A stretch of DNA of 64,000 bases from Candidula unifasciata (Eukaryota; Mollusca; Gastropoda; Stylommatophora; Geomitridae). The notes below the pieces were generated by a model. The model worked only from the letters and a program-made list of their open reading frames with translations. It was not told where the DNA came from and searched no databases. The stretch spans positions 186,001-250,000 of the forward strand of contig CAJHNH020005001.1 of the NCBI GenBank assembly GCA_905116865.2, in the 5' to 3' direction. Shown here piece after piece: positions 25,983 to 40,900 of the stretch. Position 1 is the stretch's first letter. Each line of letters opens with the position of its first letter. Both the position numbers and the translations under genes were made by a program.

Positions 25983-28900
25983 GTAAGTTTTATGTGGTGT
26001 GTGATGCATGGATAGAAGGTAAGAGAAGCAAGAAGGAAGTAGAACTGAAGTTTAGAATGGCGTCAGATCATTGAGGATATTCCCATAAGCCTTCTGTCCC
26101 CATCTTTAGCAGCCAATGAAGAGTTCCTGTACTGATACATCCAGTAACATCTGAAGACATTGAGAACAAGAAGGATGGGACAGAGATGACTAGAAAATGT
26201 GAGATAATTTGATGGAAAGATTGAAAGGGCAAAAAAAATAGACTTTAAGAAATCAGATAGAAAAGTTTGCAAAAAAAAGTAATAAGAAAAAAAAAAACAG
26301 ATTGTAAGAGAACAGAAATTGAAAGAAAAAAGTCAGAGAGAGGTTATGAAAAAGGCAGAAATCAGTTGTGAAAGATGGCAAGAACATTCCACTAGACTGG
26401 AACCATTTCCTGGTCCTTCTGTAAACTAGAGTGCTTGATCAAAACACCTTTAAATAGAGTGAAAAGCAGGTTTCACAACATTGGTGAATCAGATATGTAG
26501 TCATCTGAGAAGGGGGTCTGTGTACTTATGGACTGAATGGCTCACTGCAGGGAGGATAATCTGTCCACTAAATCACTAACTAACATTAAAGTCATAATCT
26601 TTCTCATGTTGTGTCATTACATATCACATAGGGCTAGCAGTCTGTTCCCCCATTGTCATGTTGTGTCATTACGTGTCACATAGGGCTCACAGTCTATTCC
26701 CCCATTGTCATGTTGTGTCATTATATGTCACATAGGGCTCACAGTCTATTCCCCCATTGTCATGTTGTGTCACATAGGGCTCACAGTCTATTCCCCCATT
26801 GTCATGTTGTGTCATTATATGTCACATAGGGCTCAAAGTCCATTGTCATATTGTGTCACATAGGGCTCACAGTCTATTCCCCCATTGTCATGTTGTGTCA
26901 TTATATGTCACATAGGGCTCAGAGTCTATTCCTCCATTGTCATGTTGTGTCACATAGGGCTCACAGTCTATTCCCCCATTGTCATGTTGTGTCATTATGT
27001 GTCACATAGGGCTCACAGTCTATTCCCCCATTGTCCTGTTGTGTCATTATATGTCACATAGGGTTCAAAGTCTATTGTCCCATTGTCATGTTGTGTCACA
27101 TAGGGCTCAAAGTCCATTGTCCTATTGTGTCATATGTCACATAGGGCTCAAAGTCCATTGTCCTATTGTGTCACATAGGGCTCAAAGTCCATTGTCCTAT
27201 TGTGTCATATGTCACATAGGGCTCACAGTCTATTCCTCTATTATCTCTTATGTCATTATATGTCGCATAGGGCTGACAGTCTATTTCTTCATTATCTGTT
27301 ATGTCATTAAATGTCACATAGGGCTCACAGTCTATTCCTCTATTATTCTTTTGTCATTATATGTCACATATGTCTGGCAGTCTGTTCCTTGATTTTGTTC
27401 TTTTCTTGGCAATGTCTTTGATATCATGAATGGAATCCAGCCCAGCAGCTGTGATTTCTCTCATCATGAATTGCTTTAGGGTTTCTTTTAAATGTCCTCA
27501 CCTCTTTATTTCCCATTTCAATGCCTGTTTGATGGTCCTCTACTCATTTCTTCACAGGATGTGTCCAGTATAGCACCATCTTCTCTGTCTTATAACTGTT
27601 GATACTAGTGGATTCTCTCATTTCTTCACCCCTCTTGAATTCATCCTATTTTATGTTCAACCTAACAGATATGGAAGAGGCAAAATAAACTGATTTGCAG
27701 GACATCAGGAGCCTCTTCTGGCAATAGGGAAATGTCACAAGCTAGCTTGGTTTGGGCATGTGTTAAGACATGATTCGATTGCAAAGACCGTACTTCTAGA
27801 AACATTGGGCAGGGGTCGAAGAAGAGGATGCAAAGAAGACGTGGAATGACAACATAAAAAAATGGACAGCACTTGTTCAGCAAGCGAAAAACAGAGAAAG
27901 ATGGTGGATTTTGTATTCTAGTGCTTTCATCGATACACCTCCACAACCCTAGCGGGTTAGGGGTTATGTATATATAGTCAGCATTTTCCTCTCACATTTA
28001 TTTTCAAATGCATTTAACTTTCATTACGTGTCTTTAGTAGTTCACCAACTGTCACTGGCATATGTTGAAACAAAAAAAAAAATCATTAAAATTGAAAATA
28101 TGTAGCTTGGTTTTAAAACTACAATTTAGAGTTCCATATTTTGTTCAGGCTTTTAAAGGTTGCTGATGCCTTGCCAGCATGTGTCATAATTTAATTTCTA
28201 AACCAAAGTCCAGAAATGGATGAACACAAAGAAGAAGAACTTTCATAGTCTGAATTTCTCAGCCAGCTCCTAGCTAGCCCTCTTACACAGACCCGTTTGG
28301 GAACTGCTAACAGTGTTTATATAATTTTTTTTTTCTCCACAGAAGAAACTGATTTAAGAAAGCAGCTTGCAGAACGTGATGCTGATGTCATATTACTCAA
28401 AGCCAACCTAACGCAGCTGGAGAAGCGTCTCTCATCCATGGATGTCATGGCTCGTGAAGCAAGAATAAACTATGACAGAGAGATTGTAAAGTTGAAAGCA
28501 GAAAAAGATGTAAGCTTGCTTGTGTTTAGTCTTTACTAGTGTCGCTTCCTGTGTGGGTTCTGGGAGAAGGGAGAGGGGTGTGGAATAGTCCCACTAAATT
28601 GTCAAATGTGACTAAGGTTTTTGCTTCAATAGAATTTTCATGCTGAAAGGTGCAGTTATTACATTTAGCTGTGAATAACTATACAATATATCACCTGTAT
28701 TACTGAAGAAGATTTATCTAAAATTTTCAGGTGTATTCAGAATTTTTTTTTCAATTTTCTGTTATAAAAAAAAAACGTGTTATCAGCAGTAAATTGGTCA
28801 TGTTTCATCTCTGCGATGGAGGTTGTCTGCAATGTATTTTTTCCCCATCTTTTTCTATTATTGTTTAAAATGTTGTCAGCCGTCAACCAATCAGATACTG

Positions 28901-31900
28901 TCTCATGTTTGAGATTTTGAACATGGATCAGAGTTTTTTTTTTTTTTTTTTTAAATTTTCTTTGCCTGCAGAATGTCTGGTGACACTTTGGCAAGAAAGG
29001 TTGGATGGTAGATGGAATAGGATATTGTTCTTTCACTTTGAATGTAGCAAGCATTGTTGTGTTGTTAATGCACTATCCTAGACCTTCACCTTCAACATTA
29101 TAGGGAGGCAGCTTCTGTTACACAGCCTGGGATTCCTTTTCAGCATTTTTCTCTGAGGTGATCTTCTGTTTCTGCCACGTTCACCCTTTCGGTGAGCATG
29201 TTATTTTGTGACTTACAACTGGGCTGCAGTATCTACTCCTTTAGTCCACCAGCACATCAAGTTTCTGCAGAAACTGTTTTGGCACGACCATATAATTGCT
29301 TTGACTTCTTTACCTTGAGAAGTTCTGGTTGAATGGCTCTGTGTTGAGTGGCAGACATAGTTATGGGGGTTCATAGCGAAGGCGACTGGACGTCGCTTGG
29401 TGCAACAAAGCCTGGCATATATCACAACGTCTAGTTTGAGAATGGAGGTGGAGGCAGTCACTGCTGCCTTTCGCTGGCTTGAGAATCAGCGGTACACACA
29501 TGACGTCATTGTAACTGACTCACAGAGCATGATGAGAAAGGTGGAGGCAGGCATGCTCCATGCAGAGTGGCAAGCATCACTTCAGAGGTCCCGGGTAGTT
29601 AGCTTACTTTGGATATTTTCTCCAGGTAATGCCAGTGTGTTGGGAAATGAGCAGGCAGATAGACTGGCCGGTCCTGCACCACTTGGTGAACTGATGTATG
29701 ACAAGCTGGATTTTGTGAGGGCCCTTAGGGCGCGAGTGAACAATGTCGAGGAACAGAAAAATAATTACGGTCAAAGGAGAGTTGCACTGCCAGGAGTTAC
29801 AAGGGGATCTGGCCGATGCTCTACACTCAGGGGAAAGGCGAGATGGATATACAATGAGACATTTACTGGTACCATCAGAATTTTAACCCCTCGCTTGCTG
29901 CTGAAGATGGGGATTAAGCTGTTATGGGGGTTTCCTGAGTGCTGTGATGTTGATTCCTAATTCATCATTTAACATTTAGTTGAAAATAGCCAATGCCTGA
30001 GTCCAGAGCATTTAAAGCAATTGCACTGGACAGAAGCAATAACAACAATAATTCAGATTAATGAGCCGGTGTAACCTTGTGCCCTGATGTTGATAGGATG
30101 TCTAAACCTAAACCTAACATGCCTGTGAAAAAAGTAGATTCAGACATGTGCACTGTCTTTGGACTGACTAATGACCTTGTTTTGTATGGCACTAAAAAGT
30201 TCATTAGTTGTCTTATACGTAATTATGTTAAGGGGTAGTAGTTATATTCTCCCCCCCCCCCCTTTTCCATGAGCTTCAGAAACCACACAGGGAGTAGTCA
30301 TTGTCAGATGTGATTGTTAACATCTTATGGCTATCTCATTACAGAGGGAAGCATGCAAAGCTGTAGAGTTGAAATCAAAATTGCACTATGTTATGGAGAA
30401 AGAGAAGAACTCCCGTGAAGAGATGCAGAGACTGGAGACTGAGTTACAGCATCAGAAGCTTGAAATGGACAAGAAGCTGCAGGCGGCTAACAAGGAGAAA
30501 GTGGATTTAGCAGAACGTGCACAGCAGGTAAGATGTATGGTTGGTCTGTGGAAGGTGTGAGTTTGTAACTTTGATATTGTGGTATATGTCAGTGGTATTA
30601 GTTTAGACAGAATACAGACATGCAGTGTCGAGGTACATTGATGACATCAGAAATTCAAATATCTTGATCCCCATGTGGATTACAGCCTCATTAGTTCATT
30701 AGTTGATTGACCGATTATCCTCATCACACAGCGGATAAGCCAATAAGTGCTCAGATCCCAGCTTTTTCAATAAATGAGACCCCATTAGTGGGTTAGCCCA
30801 GTCGATAAGAGGCTCGCTTTCAAATCCAGCTGCGACTCGCTGCAGCCTACGGTCGGTGTTTGAAACTGGGTGGTTCCTGGGGTTCACCCAGCCTCTAGGA
30901 AATGGGTACTAGAGTTGACACTCTGGGGGACAACTGAGGAACGTCGCTGTTGCTACAGAGTTACGTGAGGACTGCGATACAGGCGGACAGTTCTTATCAG
31001 TTGTCCGTACTGGCGGCAGAGCACTTATGGTTTATAACCGTGTGCAATGACGCTGGTTCACATCTCCCGACTTTATCTTTTTTTTAACCATTAGTGGGGA
31101 AGAAAGGGAATACACCCACTGCTTCCATAACACTCGTGTTGTAAGACTTGAATGATAAGAGTTTCCTTCGAGGTCTGAAAGCATCCGTTTGAGAGGCAAA
31201 GAACCAACAGTCTGAAAACAGATAAACCAGATTTGTAAAATAGATGTGCACTCAAAACCAAGCTCTGAAACTAAAGTCCAGAAATGGACAAACAACCACA
31301 ACTTTCTGCCAGAGTGTACAGCTGGTGAACTTGTGCATGGGTACATCTGCTAGTGTGGGCAAACAGCCAGAACTTTCTGTCAGAGTTTAAAGTTGTTGAA
31401 AAGCACATGGGTACATCTGCTAGTGTGGGCAAACAGCCAGAACTTTCTGTCAGAGTTTATAGTTTTTGAACCTACTTTTTGTCAGAGTTTATAGTTGTTG
31501 AACATGCACAAGGGTACATCTGTCAATGTGGGCAAACTGCCTGAACTTTCTGTCAGAGTTTATAGTTGTTGAACATACTTTCTTTCAGAGTTCATGGTTT
31601 TTGAACATGTACATGGATACATCTGCCAATGTGGGCAAAACATTTTATTTTCTACAAATATTTAAAAGTAAAAAGTAAAGGAGCATTTTTTCTTGTCTTT
31701 GGGCATGTGGGGCTAGACGTATATATTTATAGGAGAATCGACGTGCAGCAAGTCTTCTTCTTCTCTGTTGACCAGCTGTAAGCTCTGGTGGAAAGTCCTG
31801 GTTGTTTGTCAGTTTTGGCTTTGTGCCAGGGCCTGAGTTTTGTGTGTACATCCATTTTATTGTCTTACTTGTGTTCCTTTGTTTGATCCCTGCCGCTTGG

Positions 31901-34900
31901 GTATATGCACTCTGGCTTTGAAGGAAGCTGCCAATTAGTCAACTCCTACAACATGCTCGTTGGGGAGGTATTGGGTCTATTCTGGTTTTTCTCACAATGT
32001 GGCCAACCCACATGGGGAGCCCGATGGGTGATCTACTGATATTTAGGCTAAATGCATTTTATACGTCTGTCGACGTCTACACGTCTGTTATGATTTTTCT
32101 CATAACAAAAGGCAAAGTCAGCATGGCTGGAGGCAGAAGCAGAAATGCATTCCCAGATGGTGGAGCATACGCGAGAGATTTCAGATTTGCACATGAAGCT
32201 GGCAGAAGCTCAGGCACAGCTGGAGCTGAGGAAACAACTGCAGATAGAAAACAGTGAACTACAGCAAGAGTTGGACAAGCTGAAGGCGGTTCTTCAGCAA
32301 GAACAAGACAAGAACAAGGTTTGTATTGTTGATGTTTCCATATAAGATCTGCCATGATATTCTTTTGTTATTATTTATCTCTCTTTACTCTGGCTCAAAT
32401 TTTTTATTTAATTAAAAAAGTAAAGGGCCTTTTTCTGTGCCTTCAGGTGTATTGGGCATATAGGGCTGAACATATATTTTATAGTCCAGTTGGCTTTTGG
32501 TGGGTGATGTGGTCAGCATGTCCCCAGCTACCTTTACTTCCAATGAGTTGTATTTCATTTAATTACCCATAAAAGATGGTTATCATTAATATCAGAACAT
32601 CATGATTCAATTATATAGGATGTTATGCCTAATGATAATGTCTAATCATTCATTTAAAAAAAAAATGCTGCCAACTTAACCATTCGAGGTCAAATGAACA
32701 GTGATACTATCAGACAGAATATGGGAACAACACCTTGTACTAGATTCACTGAGAAACAACAGGTCAAGCAGTTTGGCCATCCCGTTAGAATGCAGCAAGA
32801 TCACCATACCATCACAGGCACCATATATCAGAAGATCAAGAACAAGAGGACGGCCGAGACAAATATGGATCAGCAACCTTAAAGACACTCTTTGCCTGAC
32901 AATAGTAGGGTGGCAGCCAGCTTCTTGATACTTAACGTCAGAAGTGGTTTGTGATGATGATCATTCTTAAAACACTGTTATCTGGGAAAGACGGAAAGAT
33001 ACAAACTTATAGTATTTACAGATTAGCATGATTCTAATTTCTTGGCTGGCTATTTGCAGTTTGCTATGTTTCTTTCTGGTCTTCCTAACATTGTTCTTCT
33101 CCGCCTTTCCATCAATCCAGAAAAGAATGTTATCTAGGGAGAGATGAGAATCACAACCCAATGCCTTACAAGTCGGCCGGTTTGAATGTCCTTGAGCTTG
33201 CTTGTTGTAAACTGTACTTGCCTCACACTCTGGTGGTTATGGGTTTGAGTTTGGATATGTCCTTTGGTGATCGTAGGCGATAGATACACTGTCTTGCTTT
33301 GTGTGACCATGATGCAGTCAGCCTTCTTGGCATTATGCTCACTCATTCTGTGTATGTATATATCTGCGAGCAGCAACTGGCCAGATGGTTAGAACACTTT
33401 AGGAGGCCGGCATTTCAGTCGTCAGAAAGGTGATGTGTGCTTTTACTTTTGGGACAAAAATAACCACCCCAGCCAGCACAGTTTGTGACAACTGCACTAG
33501 TCAGGCGGTCTTTAATGCTCATACTCGGGACCTGCCCTGTCCATCATCATTCTAAAGCATGGGTCTGATTGTAGTTCAAACTGTAAAAAAAAAAAATATC
33601 TGTACTTGATACTCGTCCAGTCAGCATTATGTTGCCATTGTTACTTGTCTAAACCGCATTATGTTGCCATTGTTACTTGTCTAAACTGCATTATGTTGCC
33701 ATTGTTACATGTCTAAACTGCATTATGTTGCCATTGTTACATGTCTAAACTGCATTATGTTGCCATTGTTACATGTCTAAACTGCATTATGTTGCCATTG
33801 TTACTTGTCTAAACCGCATTATGTTGCCATTGTTACTTGTCTAAACAGTGTTATGTTGCCTTTGTTACTTGTCTAAACAGTGTTATGTTGCCTTTCTCAC
33901 TTGTCTAAACAGTGTTATGTTGCCTTTCTTACTTGTCTAAACATTGTTATGTTGCCTTTCTTACTTGTCTAAACATTGTTATGTTGCCTTTGTTACTTGT
34001 CTAAACATTGTTATGTTGCCTTTGTTACTTGTCTAAACATTGTTATGTTGCCTTTGTTACTTGTCTAAACAGTGTTATGTTGCCATTGTTACTTGTCTAA
34101 ACAGTGTTATGTTGCCATTGTTACTTGTCTAAACAGTGTTATGTTGCCATTGTTACTTGTCTAAACAGTGTTATGTTGCCTTTGTTACTTGTCTAAACCG
34201 CATTATGTTGCCTTTGTTACTTGTCTAAACAGTGTTATGTTGCCTTTCTTACTTGTCTAAACATTGTTATGTTGCCCTTTTTACTTGTCTAAACAGTGTT
34301 ATGTTGCCTTTGTTACTCATCTAAGCAGCATTATGTTGCCTTTGTTACTCATCTAAGCAGCATTATGTTGCCTGTTTTTACAATTAAAATTAAAGGGGTC
34401 AAACCATTTATCTCACACTCTGAAGGTCATGGGCTTGAATTCATTTCACGGACCGCATTGTTTGGTGAAATATTTACAGATATCCCTAACGATCATCACT
34501 GGAGCTACAGAGTTCATGCTGTGTGCGACACACTCAGCAAGTATGTAGCTGCTCTGCAGAGAGAAACTGAACCTTATGGAGGTTAAAGCGCAGTAAAGTA
34601 AATCTTCTTGACTTGAAACCTTTTAATTGACCAGATTTGTTTTCCCTTCAAATTTTGGAAAAATAAACACATTTAGGAGTTGGAGAAAACTTTTACAGAG
34701 TATGAGGACAATGTGGTGATTACAAGAGCTTTTAAGAGTGACCTAGATTTGGTACCAAGTATGAAAAGTGAACTGGAGAAACTACGCCTGGATAATGAAC
34801 AGCTGCGGTAATTTACATTTTTTTTTCCATTTGTTTTTGTCTCGGACAATGTTATAATTCCTCCATCTGTGAGTCTTTTCCTCTGGGGATCTGTGTCAGA

Positions 34901-37900
34901 TTGGTCAAGCTGATTGCCAAGCGCTCAGAAAGTTGTGGGTTTACCTTACGGGCCTTCCCATGTGGGTTCCTGTGAACCATTGTGGGGAAAACAAGTATAG
35001 ACGCACTGCTTCCCCAAAAGCACATTGTTAAGAGCCAACTAATTGGGACCTACTTTTGAAGTCGGAGTGCAAAGGAACCAACGGTCTGCTCACAAATGAG
35101 TCAGATCTGTAAAACAGAAAATGGAACTCAGGTTCTGGAACAGGGCTAAAGTCGAGACGGTGGACTAACAACCAGAACTTTCCACAGAGTTTACAGCTGG
35201 TGAATGGGAAGAAGAAGAAGATGCCAGTTATTTCGTTCACAAGTGCAAATTTTATGGAGATCCCTGCTTTTTATCGCTGGAGCTACAGATTAAACGCTTT
35301 GTGCAACACCCTTGACAGGCGGCAGCTGTCCTGTGGAGAGAGACAGACATATAGCCTAGTGCATTTAAGTCCATCATTATGATTACTTTAACTTTATTCT
35401 TTTCCTTATACATCTTGCATTCTTAACTCTTTCAGCATGAAAGACTCTTTCTGCTATCTTTTCTTGTTATCTCTGTATCATCCAGTAATAGCTTCATCAT
35501 TTGATAATGTCCAATTTTTTATTTTTTTATTCATAAATGATGGCATTAAACTCTCATTAGCCACTTTGTAATTTCTGCTGCATTCCCCATCGTTCACATT
35601 TCTGATTTCTTCCATCATCTACATTTCTCATACATTTATCAGATTTCTCTCAACATCTACATCTTTCAGCGAATAAATTTCTTATCTTTCTCTCCACATA
35701 AGCAGTTGTCAGAATTTACAATTCTCTCCATTCTCCCAACATTTATCTCATCATTCTTCCAGCATTTCTCCAACATTAACATCTCACCCTTCTCCTTACA
35801 TTTATGTCGCACCCTTCACCCAACATAAACATGTCACATTTATATGTCATTTTTTCGCCCAACAAACAAAGATTATTATGGCCTGGAGAGAATGAGGCAC
35901 CTGGGTGTAACCAGAGGGTCTGGTCAGCTCACTACACTCAGAGGAAGGGCAAGACGGATATATAACCAGATTGTTACCAGTACCATCAGTATTGAAACTC
36001 TGCACTGCCTGCTTATGAGAACGGAGCACATATGGGAATGCCCCGAGTGCTATGATGTCAATTCTGGACTCAACTCAGTTGAACCCAACTTATTCGCCCA
36101 ACATCTACATTTATAATTCATCTGTCAACATTTACATGTCTTTCTTTTCCCCACACAAACATCTCCCACCCATCTCCTATTACACCGTCTGTCTTCAGCT
36201 CCTCTCTGGGCACTATGTGTATTTCTAGTTGATTGATTACTTTCAGCTACAATGAACAGAATACGCTTCTCCTTGAGGAGGAAGTCCGAAGCCTGAGGAA
36301 ACAGCTGGAGCTAGCCTTGACTGTTCAGGAACGTTTCATCCAACTGGAAGTGGAGAATGAGGTGGCCTCACCATCTGTGTTATTTTGTTGTAGTTATTTT
36401 TAGCATTGCTAACAGATGTTGATGCTTTTGTCAGGGAAAGAGCGCCCATCTACATTAAAAGCGGGAGCCCTGATAGTCGCTAGGTGATCACCCACCGGTT
36501 CAAATATTATGGGCTGAAATCCTCTGTGAATCAGATTTTGTAAATATTGGCCTTGGCTCCCAGGCCAGCCAAGCTTAAAGTTGATAACAGGTAATGTCCT
36601 GGGAGGTAAAGGTGACCGATATGATGTTAATAATATCACCCGTCGATTGGTCTATAAAAAATATTAGGCTTATATCACATGTCCAATTCGCTGCTGGCAT
36701 AAAAAGGTGTTTTTTATTTTAAAATTAACTTACACAGCGAACATTCTGTGTGGAAATAGTCCTTGGACCATATCACAGCAAGCCAGTTATCTGTTGCTTT
36801 TTTTTTTTTTACATCCCTTCCTTGACTTTGAAATGGTTCATCTCCGTCTGATCCTTTTCCCTGTGTATATTAGGACCTCTTTTAGTTATTTCACCCTTTG
36901 AATTCCAGGCAAAAGTTTCTGGTTATACTCTGTTTAGCTGTCGTGGAGTGTGTTCTATCCAATACCAGCTTTTTTTTCACACTCCATGATCCACTGGAAT
37001 ATGTCATAGTTCTTCCCCTAAGATGCACATAAGTAATTCTGCCATGCCATATAATTCCCTTTTTCTGTGCAAGTTGGCATCTTTGGCCATCATGGGAAAC
37101 AAGATTCATAGTTCTATGTTTGATTCCAGCGGCAGCGGATTCTGCAGCCAACCGCTTTGATTTGATTTTAACAATGCTATCTAGAGCTGACCGTTCAGCA
37201 AGCAATGGCAAACAGCCAAAAATGCTGGGGTTGGTTCTGCAACTATTTTTCTGTGCTTACATCAGTTAATGAATGTTTAGATAACGTTTTTGCAAATTGT
37301 TTGCTCTATACAGCAGTAGTGTATGAAGCAGCTGCTGTAAATCAGTAGTGATTTGAGACATATTACTTTTTCAAAGTTTTCTAATTTTTCTTTGTATACG
37401 TTCCACCATCTTTATCAATATTGATAAAATGCTAAGAGATGAGCAGGCAGGTTTTCGGTCAAACAGATCCTGTACTGATCAGATAGCCACATTACGTATT
37501 ATAATAGAGCAAAGCATTGAACTGAACTCACCACTTTACATTGGATTTATAGACTATGAAAAAGCATTTGACAGCATTGATAGGGAATCTCTCTGGAAAT
37601 TGATGGGGCACTATCGAATCCCACATAAAATTATCAACTTAGTAAAGGCAACATATAAAGACATGAAATGTCGAGTTCTTCATGAGGGAATGCTAACAGA
37701 TGCATTTGAGATAAAAACAGGTGTGCGACAGGGATGTCTTTTGTCGCCTCTCTTATTTTTACTGGCTATAGACTGGACTATGAAAACAGTAACTGCTAAC
37801 ACCAAGAATGGAATTCAGTGGACCCCTACAAAACAGCTTGATGATCTGGACTTCGCTGATGATGTTGCCCTTCTGTCCCATTCACGGAATCAGATACAAG

Positions 37901-40900
37901 ATAAATTAAATATACTTAATGCTAAATCTTAGCAGCTTGGTCTGAAAATCCATTAAGGAAAGACAAAGATAATGAGAATAAATCAGGCAAATAGTAATGT
38001 GGTTTCTCTTAATGGCACCCCACTCCAAGACGTGGAGTCGTACACCTATTTAGGCAGTAATGTAGATAAAGATGGAGGAACTGACAGAGATATTAAAATA
38101 AGAATACAAAAGGCAAGAGGGGCTTTCATAGCACTGGGGAATTTGTGGAGGTCAAAAGAAATTAAAAGAAATACTAAACTAAAAATTTTTAATTCTAATG
38201 TCAAATCAGTACTATTGTATGGGGCGGAAACATGGAGAACAACCAAGGCAATTACTAATAAATTACAGACATTCATTAACTGGTGCCTGCGCAGAATAGA
38301 GGGAATAAAATGGTATGATAGAATAACTAATGTAGAACTTTGGGAGAGAACTAAACAGGCTCCAGTAGATCAGGAGGTGAGGAAAAGACGCTGGCGTTGG
38401 ATATGGCACACATTGAGAAAACAGGAGAACAGCATAACTAGAATGTCTTTGCATTCGAACCCACAGGGGCATAGGAATAAAGGAAGGCCAAAAAAACACA
38501 TGGAGAAGAGAGCTGGAGAATGAGGTTAGAAAGATTGGGAGGACATGGGGAGAGCTCCATGTAATGGCGAAGGATAGAACGACTTGGCGCGAGTTGGTTG
38601 AGGGCCTATGCTCCATTGGGAGATAGAAAGGCAGAAGAAGAAGAAGACATCAGTTAATGAATGTTTAGATAACGTTTTTGCTCCATACAGCAGTAGTGTA
38701 TGAAGCAGCTGCTGTAAATCAGTAGTGATTTGAGACATATTACATTTTCAAAGTTTTCTAATGTATATGTTCCACCATCTTTATCAATATTTTTACCTAG
38801 ATAGGAGAATGATTCCACCTTTTAAATGAATTCTCACTAAGAGAGAAACAGTTATTATTTGCTTGAATTATTCTCGTTATCCGCTTCTGTGTATTTCCTC
38901 TGAAGGATATCAGTTATGTCATAACTACAGATCCTAAAAATGGTGGGGGTCTGTTGCCACAGAGCTGTTGGTGCCTTATGCAATATATTTTGCATGTGCA
39001 ACTGCTGAATTGTTATAACTGCCACTTCTGTTGTTGATGAACTGGTGTCAAACTATTTGTATTGGCACTTCTAACAACGTGCTTATGCATTTAATATGTG
39101 TGTGTATGTATGTATGCTAATGTTTTGCAGAGACTGCAGTCTGTTTCAGTTTGTTCATGCGGAACAACAAGGGATATTCTGTGTGGTTTTTGCTGTCACA
39201 GGAATGGAGCATCTATGGGGAGACCCATAAGCCATAAAGTTGGAACTGCAGATGACTGACTGACTGACTGAGGACACTGAAACTTGATTGCATGTTTAAT
39301 GTGTTTAGCATCTGATCTGTGCCCATACTGCTAGAACATAAAAGCTTTCTTTAACAGCATCCAGTTTAATATTGTTCACTTGTGTTTCAGGAACTGCAAG
39401 GGCGGCTACATCGATGGGAGGCAGCAGATTTAAGTGGCAGCCGCAGACCTCAGTACGTAATATATGTGTGGAGAAAGAAAATACAAAATTTGTATGTTTA
39501 GCTGCAGTCAAACAAGGTTTGAAAAAATTCAGCTTCACTGCACCAGATTTTACCCCAAACTGTTCTGTGCAGAACAGTTATTCACTTGTTAAGATCATAA
39601 CAAAAAACACGCACACTGTTTTCATGGCAAGAACTAAAGGGAAAGTCATTAAAGAAGACAGTGGAGCCATTGCTTCTACCACCAGCAGCATGACAGTGTG
39701 GGGTCATGGATGTGGCAAAGGCCCAAGAATGGCTAAAGAATCAGGAATTTACCATTGCATGTTTGCTGTGCGACTCAATGAGCAGGGCTGGGCATATATG
39801 GAAACAGTGGCTCCATCTGTTACAGCACGCAGTGCTTTGTAAAATTGCCGTTATTTTTGTCCCAGGGTATGCTGGTGTGAAAGGCAACGAGAGAGCAGAT
39901 GCTGTGGCTGGCATTGCGACCATCAGGAATGGGCCATCTGACAGGAGAGACATCATCAGTGCCATATGAGAGACTAAACGCTGTGAGGCTTTCAGTTTCA
40001 TGGAAAATGATTTTTCGCTGTATAGACTGCATACCCTGGGTGTAAGGAAAACCATGTGGGAACCACCCGTTGTTACATCAGCTAGAACAGAATATGAGTT
40101 GTTAGCCAAAAAAACACTTGGAAACATGCTTAGGGGGAGATCGGAGCACTTATGGTCATGTCTGATGTGCGATGAAGATGATCTTTAAATGAACAATGAA
40201 TGCAAATGAAATTGCAGGCCCTGACACAAGTCAGGAAACATGAGTCGGTCAGCAGATTGGGTTGAACTAATCCTTCGTCCAGCATATACAACCGATATGG
40301 CTGCCTAATTTGTATCTCCCTGGTCTGTCCAGTTAAATCTCTCTGTGGCAATGATGAGGATGTTACTCCTGTTTGGATAAAATGGCTACATGAGGACAAA
40401 ACCTGGTACAGGCAAGGCATGCATGACCTTGTTTCATGTTGGCATCAGGTCACAAAAAAGGAATGAAGTACATGCCGTTGTTTCAAGTTGGTATAAGATC
40501 CTAGGAGACTGACATTATTTGAAAAATTGGACTGTAAAGCAGGAATGTCAGAAATGCGATCCTTTGCAAGTAGTAATTTATATTCAGTGACTTCAAATAG
40601 TTGTCGGGCGTGGCCCTCATGACAACATAAATGTGACTTATTTCTGGTGACCCATAGTTTGATCTGCCTGGTGTACAGGAAATGATAGGTTATATTGTCA
40701 GTGAATTTCAGACATGTTTCATTACTTTCTGAAAACCTCTCATACACAGACATGTTTCATTACTTTCTGAAAACTGCTCATACACAGACATGTTTCATTA
40801 CTTTCTGAAAACCTCTCATACGACATGTTTCATTACTTTCTGAAAACCTCTCATACACATATCATTGTCCTGACTTTGAATGTATTACTTTCTTCCTCTT

